Assembly (NCBI GenBank): GCA_963680875.1 | Contig: OY804578.1 | Span: 100,159,689-100,223,688, forward strand | Direction of reading: 5' to 3' | Length of the DNA: 64,000 nt | Source: Bathymodiolus brooksi | Lineage: Eukaryota; Mollusca; Bivalvia; Mytilida; Modiolidae | Part shown: in pieces, positions 55,678-64,000 of the stretch | Numbering within the stretch: position 1 is the stretch's first letter | Layout: every line of letters begins with the position of its first letter | Notes under the pieces: model-generated | Seen by the model: the letters and a program-made list of their open reading frames with translations, nothing else | Databases searched by the model: none | Told to the model about the DNA's origin: nothing | Position numbers and translations under genes: made by a program

Positions 55678-55950
55678 ATGTACTCGACTCCAAATCCCTG
55701 TCTGTTACATTGTCAACAACCAGGACCATCGAAAATACATGTACCAACAATTGAAACTGAAAATGAAGAATTTTCATTTGATGACTCTATTGAGGACAAT
55801 GAACCCTGTTGTATTTGTGGAATAGTTGAACCAGCTGCATTAACGACCCAATCATACATAGAATTTGTCAACTGGGCTTAGTGCCATCTGTGTGAACATT
55901 GGGTACACCTGAAATTTTGTGTTCCACAACGAGTTGTAAGAAAGGATACA
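55678..55950 (+). pseudogene. PHD-like zinc-finger remnant, probably transposase C-terminus
   Basis: An ATG frame reads MYSTPNPCLLHCQQPG, an acidic stretch, then NEPCCICGIVEPAAL and YIEFVNWA, a TAG, then in the same frame CHLCEHWVHLKFC and VPQRVVRKD. The Cys/His spacing (CxxC ... W..CxxC..W.H..C) is that of a PHD-type finger, as found at the C-termini of pogo/CENP-B-like DDE transposases in molluscs and cnidarians (from memory of the family). TAG sits where such fingers often have Gln (CAG), so a single C-to-T change would explain it. No DDE core is nearby. Confidence 0.5.
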
Positions 55951-57922
55951 ATAATTGTACAAAACATAAACTTGTTATCATTGAAGTTATAATTTGTGTT
56001 CAGTTGACAGTTTTTAATCAAAGTTTTTCTGACCGTTTCTGTGTTTTAAAGAATTTAATTTTGAACAAATATTATGGTAAAGACATTGGATAATGAAACA
56101 TTAGATGGACCACAGCAAATTGTTTTCCTGGCTTACAATAAATCGAAAATATCAATGGAGTTATTTCCCCTATCGAATCGACGTTACCCTGTTTCCGGTT
56201 CAGTTGAGATTATTACCAAATTTGAAAGGTAAGCCATTTATTAATTTCTTATCAGAATTCTTTGAAAAATTGATATTTTAATATAATGTCAACTTTTCTT
56301 TATTTAAGTCTCGTAAATTATCACAAATAGAAAAAAATCTGTTACGCTATCGAATCCCGGACACGCCAGGATATATCTGATGTTGGTCATTAAATTTAAG
56401 ATGACAGTTGTCTGTTTATGTTTTTATTTCACTTTCTGGTTGACATTAAGGAAGAATTCAGAGGACATCTGACAAAATCCTCCTGCTAGGTTACACTTTC
56501 GCCAAAAATACAGATAAATATGAACATGCTGATAACACAATTTGATGGCCGGTAATTTTTTCTAATTTATGACTGTATTGGTTGAAATATGCGGAATGGA
56601 AATGTACATGTAGGTAAACGTACAATGATGTTCTTAGAATATGGTAGAGGATCATCTGGTCATCTGAAAAGCGACAGTTTGTAGCCGGTACATGTGGCCC
56701 AGAATTGACAAGACCAACAAATTCGAACACATTTACATGTTTACGGACAAGATTAGATGTTATTCAACGCAAGAACTGGGATTTAACAATGTTCTGATGA
56801 AATTGTATGTGACTGAGATGGAACTAACACCTACCATCTTGAAATAATGTTCTTTTTTCAATACAAACGTTGATTAATTGTCATATATATCAAGGCAGTA
56901 TACGTTTTCTGCCGACTGTTTTTCAGCCACGTCAATTCAAGTTGTAATCCTACGCGCCGTTAAAACTGTCATTAATCACATTGATGCATTATTTTTTACT
57001 TAAAGTTCAAATATTTCTATATTTTCACGATGATATAAACATTTTGGATATCATGCTTCATACATTTTATAAAATTAATTAAATATGATAGAATTATTTT
57101 TTTAAAGGCAAGTAGCCGGAAATAGGTTGTACGAATATAACTTAAAACCTAATCATTAACCACTATCGACAAGAAAATAAAAAGAAGTACATTTTATTAT
57201 GTTCATAGTAAAAGTTTCATATCATTATATTATCATATTTTAGCTAAAATATTTTTCAGCTGAAATCACTTTGAAGATGATATATTTGTAGTTCAGGCGT
57301 CCCTCATAGTTCGTTTATTTTTATACTGCTATTTCGAATATGAACGGTTCATTGTTATATTCTGCCATTTCCAATAATAAATGTTCATTGTCATACCTTA
57401 TTTTTAAATAATTATTTTCGTATATATATTTCAGTTTATTAAGCATCTATTTTATTTTAATTTAATACAATAAATAAATGTATTATATTTCACGCAACAC
57501 TTTTTACTTGCGCTCTGAAAATTGAGAAAAAAAATACAGATTTAGCATTTCCACTGAAATCGAAGTAAGTAGATAGAATCCGAACATTTAGATGACCGGA
57601 AGTCGAATTAAAACATGAACCATCACAGACAAACAAAGACACTTTTTGACAGATAACTAAGTAAAGCACGAGCATACACTATAGTATTTATATTCTACTA
57701 TTCATTAGTATTTTTGTTCATATTTTAATGTATGCATGACTGGAATTACACATTTTGAGATGTCACGTGAAGTAAGATGTTGAAATTGTATTTTATTTTT
57801 ATGTCGGCCTTTTTTGGAAATGTTCAGGTTTTTGGCTGTTTTACCTGGTTTTATCTGGTGTAGAGGTCATAAATTTGGGTCAGTTAGCCCTGCGACCCTT
57901 CTTGATTGTCATCTCAGAAACC
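55951..57922. other. AT-rich stretch around the possible ARCN1 5' end
   Basis: CTGTTTCCGGTTCAG at 56190 and GAAAGGTAAGCC at 56228 resemble an ETS site and a splice donor, but no gene model supports them. Otherwise nothing recognised. Confidence 0.3.
56835..56837 (-). CDS. ARCN1: Candidate ARCN1 exon 1 (initiator Met only)
   Basis: Exon 2 starts exactly at Val2, so the start codon must come from an upstream exon ending in ATG. Scanning the minus strand upstream, the best site is TTTCAAGATG followed by the donor GTAGGTG. It has A at -3 and, after splicing, G at +4, a good initiation context. The 5' UTR would extend to higher coordinates, where TTGACGTGGCTG (CRE-like) occurs near 56925. Intron 1 would be 6.06 kb. 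Other ATG|GT sites in the interval have poorer donors. Confidence 0.35.
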
Positions 57923-60280
57923 CTTACAAGTTGTTTCGGCCTTATGGCAGATTCGGCCGTTGTTGATGCGGCCTTACGCAAATCCGGCCTTATATAAAAT
58001 TGATGTTCCGGTCTTATCATATATTTATGCGGCCTACGGCAAATCCAGCCTTATGTCAAATGGAAAAGAATAATTAAAAAATAAAAGTTCTATTTAAATT
58101 TAAAATATTATTTAAATATACATGGATATGATGAATAAAATATTGGAACTTGTAGTGTTTTCACAAGATTTACTCGTAACTCAATATGAAAAGCCATAAT
58201 AAATCGTTATTATTTTAACAATTTTTTAATTAGTAATTTTTGGTAATAATGACGGAAATCATTTCCATTGAAGTTGATGATTAGAAAAACAATTCAGGTT
58301 GATATACCAAGCTGTCAACAAGCGAAATGTTCTCTTGCAATTAATTATCATTTGTTTAATAGTCGTATAATTGCACTGGCAGTATGATTATAAGGGCTAC
58401 CAAAAAGTAAAAGGAAGCCATACTATAAATTACTCAAAAAGTACTCCAATTCTTTTGATGAAACCGCACTAATATATGCATATTTTGGTGATGGTCCTAC
58501 TATTTTCAAAACTATCAACTATGTCGTTTCCTTGTATTGTGTGTGAGCAGAACGTCCGTCCAAAGCAGCTTGCTTTAGAGTGTGACAGTTGTTTCCAGTG
58601 GCAACACAGACTATGTAATAGTAGTACCATCATTTAATTATTTACTCAAATCATCACAATGTGTCGTTTTATTGTATGTATCATATCAGTGTTTTCAAAG
58701 TGGGCCGGTACCCGGTACTTTTACCCGCCTGAGATCGTGTATAGTACCGGCAGAAATTACTGAACCCCCCAAAATTAGCGGTGGTCAAAACCACAAGTAC
58801 GATGGTTGATAGGCTTGTGGAATATTTTTCATAAAAAATTAATGATCACGTCAATTGCTGAATTCTCGCATTCAAATCGAACAACTGCGTCATGACCAAG
58901 TTGATGGGATATTCCCTGTTTTAAAAATAACTTTACTAGCAGTTTGAGCATACGGTAAATAGTTATGTTTTCGCCCCAATATCTTTTCATCCTTGTGTAA
59001 AACTCGGACCGGAACAAAGCTGACATCATTTCAAAATAAAAAAATGACCGATTACAAATTATGTTCAAACACAATTTAGTGTAATCTCCAGTAATATAAG
59101 TATGATCATTATGTATTATGAATATATGACTACACAATATTTTGTGCGATTTTTTTTTATCCATTTAAAACCTAGGGTCGAATCATTCTGGGGCGTACTG
59201 TCTTGTTGCTTAACTCCGTCCATATTGTTTAACTTCCGGTATAAAAAATAAAAACCTATGGCTCACATTTTGACGGGGCCCTACCGCGGTTGTTCACAGA
59301 AATGAAAGTGTGCTGAAAAAACATTTTTAAAAGGAGGTACGAGGAGATAAGGGATAGAAAATTACCAGAAATCTTGAAAAAGGACCGGACATGGCTCAAA
59401 TACGAATTACATTGTAATGTCAAAACGCCGGCCCCCCTTTTTTCCAAAATAATTTAATGTCTTCCTGCGAATCGTTTTTGTTCGAACATTTTTTTTGCAC
59501 ATAAGTCGTGAAAGTAACAATATATATTGTTTTTGTTTAATTATATTTGTATTGATCTATTAAAAAATAATAAATTTTTATTAAAGATTGATGATTGCAA
59601 ATTAAATTTATATGTTTCATCAAGGAGTATTCTATATACATGTACGTCCTTGGTTTCATTAATTATGACATTTAAATGTCTTGATCCTGCCAATGGTCTT
59701 TGATGAGTTTAATTACTGGTAATAAAGTAAAAAAAAACACACAAGCCAAGGTATTGTGAAAAAGAAAAGGACAAAGCCAACAAAAGAATTTTGAGAAGTT
59801 TAAGCTTTGATAGCAATGGCTTGGTCAAGCCTAGCTGCGGAACCATAGCTCTTTATGGTCCTTTTTTGGGGGGGGGGGATCCAGGCATTATGCATGGTCT
59901 TCACTCTTGGTGAAATCTGAACTCTTAAAGTTAATGGGATTTTTCTTTCAAAAACACTTAATGTTTTGCAGTCTCTGAAGTCAATTTTTTGGTCTACAAA
60001 ATGCTAGATTTCAGGAGCTTCCGCCCCCTGGACCCCTTACGGCCCTCAGCCTAATTTTTTAGGTACCTCCTAAAATTTAAGAAGTACCTCCTATTATAAA
60101 AAACTTTGAAACCCCTGTCATATATATCCATAGATACACATCATTCTTATCTGAGGCCGCATTAATTAACCAAGGCCGTATCAACTAAGGCCGAATCAAC
60201 TAAGGCCGCATTTGTTTAAGGCCGGATTTGCATAAGGCCGAATAGTTTTCAGGCCGGATCAACTCGAAAGCTCAGAAACC
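57913..60280. mobile_element. Mutator-like (MULE) element with 10-bp TSD (57923-60270)
   Basis: Left TIR CTTACAAGTTGTTTCGGCC; right TIR reversed CTTTCGAGTTGATCCGGCC. Similarity continues over about 110 bp, with CGGCCTTA motifs repeated five to six times in each TIR. CTCAGAAACC is duplicated at 57913-57922 and 60271-60280. TSDs of 8-11 bp and long TIRs with subterminal repeats are MULE features. At 58521 a zinc-knuckle exon of the type seen in mollusc MULE/FLYWCH-like proteins is present. The MULE catalytic core was not found in 2348 bp, so this is likely a deletion derivative. Confidence 0.75.
58521..58620 (+). CDS. Zinc-knuckle first exon inside the MULE
   Basis: ATG starts MSFPCIVCEQNVRPKQLALE then CDSCFQWQHRLCN, followed by donor GTAGTA at 58621 in phase 1. 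Cys5, Cys8, Cys21, Cys24, His29 and Cys32 form a CxxC-x12-CxxC-x4-H-x2-C finger. Similar short N-terminal fingers precede FLYWCH/MULE transposase domains in molluscs and cnidarians (recalled, not searched). No continuing exon was identified in the element. Confidence 0.5.
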
Positions 60281-60691
60281 TGCACATTTCTACTTCTACT
60301 TGATTACTGCCTAGGATTATCACATCTTAGTACATTGTATTTGTATATTCTTACATGCCCTTGTAAGTGTGACTGTATGTTTTTCTTCTTCAAATATTAG
60401 ATAGTGCAGCTTAAAAGAGGATGTAACTGAACATCAATTACTTTTTATATGTTTTTTTCCTTCTTTTAATTACTTCTTTTCAATTTATTTACATTTTGTA
60501 CTTCAAATCTTCATTGTAGGTTATTTTATGCAATTAACATTTTGTCCTACAACAAAGACCATTTCTTGCCATATCATTATTGTACCATTACTATTCTGTA
60601 TTCTTCGTGTCATAGACTCTGGATTGTCCCTCTTGTAATTTTGGTATCGTCTACGTGCATGTACAATTTACACTCAGTAATTTCAACACAC

Positions 60692-61541
60692 TTGTACCAG
60701 CGTTGCAGATAGAAAAAAATTCCTGTCAGACAATGGGTCCTGCAAGTAAGAAAGTTTTGCCAGACCTATCAACTTTTTGCCAGACCTACTTTTTTTTAGA
60801 AATTTTTTAATATTTCACTTTCAATACAGTATGATTAAAGGGACAATCTTAAAGCCTTGACACAGCTAACGACTACTACGACCAGAATCAGATTAAGGAT
60901 ATTGCCAAAGGGGGGTTAGTGTCTGAGACCACATTCAATTTAGATAGCCCTGCAACATCAAATAATCAATACTTCATATTAGTAAGATTTTATTATTCCT
61001 CTAATGAGTATTTTGATATCAAGTCGTCATTTGTTTGTTCATTATGTCCTTCCATTTTCGATTAAAGGACCGCCCAGGTCGCCTCTCCTTTTCATATGCC
61101 GACATTTTGTCTTTTTTATTCTTTGTAGATAAATTGATAGGTAGTGGGTGCTTTTTTCCAGATTTAGACCCCTCCGTAAACTTAATTGGCCATGCAGCCA
61201 TAACGGAAATGATCAAATTACAATTTACAACGATTTCCGATAGGATACGAAATAAAATCCGGAATGGGAACTGGTTCCCGAAATTTAGCATAAACAGAAA
61301 GGAACAGAAATTTTTACCGATTTGTTTACGACTTTTGACTTTATTAACGATAATCAAAGATCCTTCGCTTAGGGGTCTAAGAGGTAACCAGGACCGACAG
61401 AAATTAGATTTTTGACAGCCCCAAGCAGTAAAAATGTTTGCCGGTCATTAGGTCTGACACAAAGACGTCATTTGCCGGACCCTCTAAAATTCTGCCCCCT
61501 AGGTCCGACAGGGCCGACGGTTAGCTGCATCTCTGTTGTAC
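60692..61541. mobile_element. TIR element with exact 6-bp TSD (60698-61535)
   Basis: Starts CAGCGTTGCAGATAG and, reversed, ends CAGAGATGCAGCTAA. TTGTAC is repeated at 60692-60697 and 61536-61541. 838 bp. Subterminal motifs GCCAGACCTA (left, twice) and GGTCCGACAGGGCC, AGGTCTGACA (right) are inverted relatives. On the minus strand a frame ends ...MSAYEKERRPGRSFNRKWKD (about 61114 downwards), which resembles the N-terminus of ZNF862/C17orf113-like hAT proteins (tentative). Confidence 0.7.
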
Positions 61542-61616
61542 TTTTGATAGGTGGACACTGATATAAAAATAAAATAAAAATAAATAAAATAATTACGGTA
61601 GAAAATAATAAATAAA

Positions 61617-61860
61617 TTATAAATCGAAGCGTTTGGTTTCCTGTATATAATCTGCTAGAAGTCGAATCCGTTTCGTTTCCGTTAGTGAAGCTTCTTCATC
61701 TACTCCTACTGTAAGGAGCACCTCCAAACTGAGGTGCATTGAGCCAGACAATAAAAACATGTCATGAATTAGTTTTTCTTTTGCTTCTTCAACGGTTTCC
61801 CTTTCTCCACATTGACAGTTTGCACTTTCTGTGGCAGTAATCATTAAGTTTGGCATATCC
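61617..61860 (-). pseudogene. Non-LTR retrotransposon C-terminal remnant
   Basis: The minus-strand frame reads ESANCQCGERETVEEAKEKL, IHDMFLLSGSMHLSLEVLL, then TKRIRLLADYIQETKRFDL and stop. CxCGExETVxH followed by a hydrophobic segment and a YIxxTKRF ending is the usual C-terminus of LINE reverse transcriptases after the RT and thumb domains. Only this 3' end survives, a typical 5'-truncated insertion. Confidence 0.7.
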
Positions 61861-61969
61861 TGATCTGAGATTGTAAATTACTGTTGAAATTTTTTTGTTT
61901 GTCTATCATAATCACAACCATTTAGTGCCATACATTTAGTTGAGTAATTTTTTAATATCATGTACACAT

Positions 61970-62045
61970 ATGGAGCCATTGTGATTGTATGGTAGTTGGA
62001 TTTACAACTACCTTTGCAATCAACCACTGAAATTGTGTAAATATT
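61970..62045 (+). mobile_element. SINE family A head fragment
   Basis: GAGCCATTGTGATTGTATGG, TAGTTGGATTTACAACTACC and TTTGCAATCA are the tRNA-like head of family A; nothing follows. Confidence 0.6.
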
Positions 62046-62217
62046 ATTTTCCCTATATTCTGTTAATTACGTTGCCATCTATAATAACTTTTTTATAATA
62101 TTGTTAGAATTCCGTTTTTCATTTTGTGGCAAAATCTGAATAAAACTGAATCATAGAAAATTGTAGGTATTAAAAAAAATTGGTTCAATTGTGATAATCA
62201 CTTGAATTTACTAGAAC

Positions 62218-62470
62218 AGGGGCTGTCGTGGCAGTGATCATATGGTAGTTGAATTTATGACTACCTGTCCAATCAGTGCCTATCAACACTAATGTGAAGA
62301 GTTCATATCCCATCTCAGGGGAGGTCTACTTGATACAACATTATGTGATAAAGTTTGTCAGTGATTTGCAACAGGTCGGTGGTTTTTCCCAGGTATTCCA
62401 CTTTCCTCCACCTATAAAACTGACCGTCACGATATAACTGAAATATTGTTGAGAGTGGCATTAAACACCA
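62218..62470 (+). mobile_element. SINE family A, full-length copy
   Basis: GGGGCTGTCGTGGCAGTGATC, ATATGGTAGTTGAATTTATG, GAGAGTTCATATCCC-like B box (degraded), TTGATACAACATTATGTGAT, CAGGTCGGTGGTTTTTCCC, CCACCTATAAAACTGACCG, ACGATATAACTGAAATATTG, GTGGCATTAAACACCATAAC. Confidence 0.85.
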
Positions 62471-63124
62471 TAACCCATAATCCCATGGTCTAGAACAACC
62501 ATGAACTTAAAATGTGTGCTTTGTATATGATAATGATATCTTTACCATGTAAGCATCAATAATAAAGACATGACGTCATAGTAAAGACAATGCATCACAT
62601 GTTTGCTTCCATAGTACATTTCTGATTCAAATATAGAATCAATTTGTCAAAAATATCAATATACTTCAGAATACTCTAAAGATTATTTTAAATAGATTAT
62701 TACAAATAATGCTTTTAAGGAAGCGGAAGCAATCCTGATTTTTCTTACGCACAACCAAAATGGAAATAACTATTTTTAACTTCCGATTCCGGTTCTGACG
62801 CAGAATTTTTTTACACCCTTAACTCTGAAACAGCCTATGCACAGCGATATTGTACAATTTTTTTGTATTAAACACTTATTCATTTATATTTAAGTGTTGT
62901 ACTGAGTAGCATTTCAATATTTTGTCAGGCTGTCGATCGACATTTACAACTGAATGTAAGATATTGTGTAATGAGTCCTTATAATGAATTATGTGGATTT
63001 TATAGATTTCTGTCAATGTTCATTTTGTTGAGCATTTGTAAGTTTTAAACACATGATGGGTGTATTGCCATATGACCTTTTGTTGAAATTTGATAAACAT
63101 TAGTAATCAAATATGAGTTTCATA
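62471..63124. other. Gene-free stretch
   Basis: Nothing recognised. TTCCGATTCCGGTTCTGACG at 62781 is a small CG-rich patch without an attached gene. Confidence 0.3.
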
Positions 63125-63127
63125 TTA

Positions 63128-63836
63128 TCGGGTGGCTCAATGAGTTAGGTAGTTGGATTACCTAATATTCAGTTATTTAATGGTTGCGGATGCAATAGAT
63201 CGGCCTCGTGCAATAGAACCTTTGGTCATTCCCAGGACCTCAGGGCAAATATTCCAATCTATTGCACCTGAAACCATTAAATAACAGATTTATTACCCAA
63301 TACCTTACCAAGAAAGTGTTTTTGTTTATGTCAGCAAACCTGTCCGCTTCATGTGCAGCCATTGTTGTTTATGCCGCAGACGACCAATTCCGAGTCGATT
63401 AAACAACGAATTATTTGATTGGCCAATCGGCAAAACTGAAAGCCAGTCAGAAATTGTGTTCAAAGGTCAACTCGGGTCGGTGCTATAGACGCCACGTGCA
63501 GAATATTGCACGGTGCAATAGTTCATCGGGAGTGCAATAGATCGACAGGCCCATTTTAATAGCGAAAAATATATAATACTAAAATTTGGTTCAATAAAAC
63601 AGAAAAAAACACTTTATTAGGTAATAACAACTCATATAAGCCTATCACCAATACGGTAAATTACAAAAAAGGGTGCACTCGATTCGCAGCCACAAGTGAT
63701 AAAGTTTACCAGTTGCTTGCCCATGATCGGTGGTTCTCTCCGGGTACTCCGGCTTCTTCCACCACTAAAACTGGTCATCATGATATAACTGAAATATTGC
63801 TGAAAGTGCCGTTAAACACCAAAAATCAATCAAATC
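63128..63836 (+). mobile_element. SINE family B split by a small insert
   Basis: The head half is at 63128-63166 (GGGTGGCTCAATGAGTTAGG, TAGTTGGATTACCTAA). The remainder resumes at about 63620 (AACAACTCATATAAGCC, TATCACCAATACGG, CGGTGGTTCTCTCCGGGTAC, TTAAACACCAAAAATCAATC). The copy at 13158-13432 is uninterrupted and aligns across the gap. Confidence 0.8.
63167..63619. mobile_element. Insert with GCAATAGATCG motifs inside SINE B
   Basis: Contains an inverted repeat (GTTATTTAATGGTTGCGG with GGATGCAATAGATCGG versus CCAATCTATTGCACC with GAAACCATTAAATAAC at 63170-63285) and further GTGCAATAG motifs at 63515-63545. AAGTGTTTTTG (63315) pairs with AAAAACACTTT near the right end. A MITE-like insert; the TSD (perhaps TAA) is unclear. 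Confidence 0.6.
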
Positions 63837-64000
63837 AAATCATATTATCGGAGTCTCCTGACAGTTATTGAGTCTAAAATTTGAGTAATAACAACACCTG
63901 GTTAATTAAATTGTTGTATTTATTTTTTCAACAACAAAAAAATCAATACTTACACACATGTTAAAATATGTACAATATGACGGTAGACATTTTGGACATG

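Noticed and set aside
58680..58800. Additional exon of the MULE gene
   Set aside because: The GGGCCGGTACCCGGTAC stretch looks like another repeat scrap, with no zinc-finger or transposase motif in frame.
61035..61415. 126-codon plus-strand frame
   Set aside because: Overlaps a TIR element and lacks known motifs; the minus-strand segment with PGRSFNRKWK is more protein-like.

Overview
This window is AT-rich animal (eukaryotic) DNA with one clear host gene and a dense cover of transposable-element debris. The organism is most likely a mollusc, probably a bivalve. That is an inference from the mix of Penelope-like elements (PLEs), several tRNA-derived SINE families, non-LTR retrotransposons and cut-and-paste elements, together with a small-exon housekeeping gene. 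No prokaryotic, phage or CRISPR signal was seen.

The host gene is ARCN1, the delta subunit of the COPI coatomer, on the minus strand. Ten exons with clean GT-AG junctions lie between 50773 and 37446 and encode residues 2 to the stop. The initiator ATG appears to sit alone in an upstream exon; the best candidate is at 56835-56837. The joined reading frame gives about 509 residues with no break. Its introns are packed with SINEs and DNA transposons, but no exon is hit.

Layout: 1-10.4 kb holds three tandem arrays (35-bp, 43-bp and 43-bp units) that are amplified pieces of PLE 3' untranslated regions. 10.4-22 kb holds PLE tails, SINEs, minisatellites, a roughly 0.95-kb foldback element and a SINE split by a duplicated 0.6-kb repeat. 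23-24.3 kb is a degraded RNase H-bearing LINE. 25-29 kb holds SINEs, a PLE reverse transcriptase remnant and a terminal-inverted-repeat (TIR) element. 30.5-33 kb has a cysteine-rich minus-strand fragment and a second degraded LINE. 36-50.8 kb is ARCN1 with nested transposons, several with exact target-site duplications (TSDs). 51-57 kb is the probable first intron, with an inverted-repeat element and a PHD-like remnant. 57.9-60.3 kb is a Mutator-like element with a 10-bp TSD. 60.7-64 kb holds another TIR element, a LINE 3' end and more SINEs.

The most unusual signals are the repeated conversion of PLE 3' UTR segments into satellites, a set of small CA-ended TIR elements with 5-6 bp (not 8 bp) TSDs, the Mutator-like element, and a Tc1/mariner-like insertion whose empty site can be read from the tandem repeat it interrupts.
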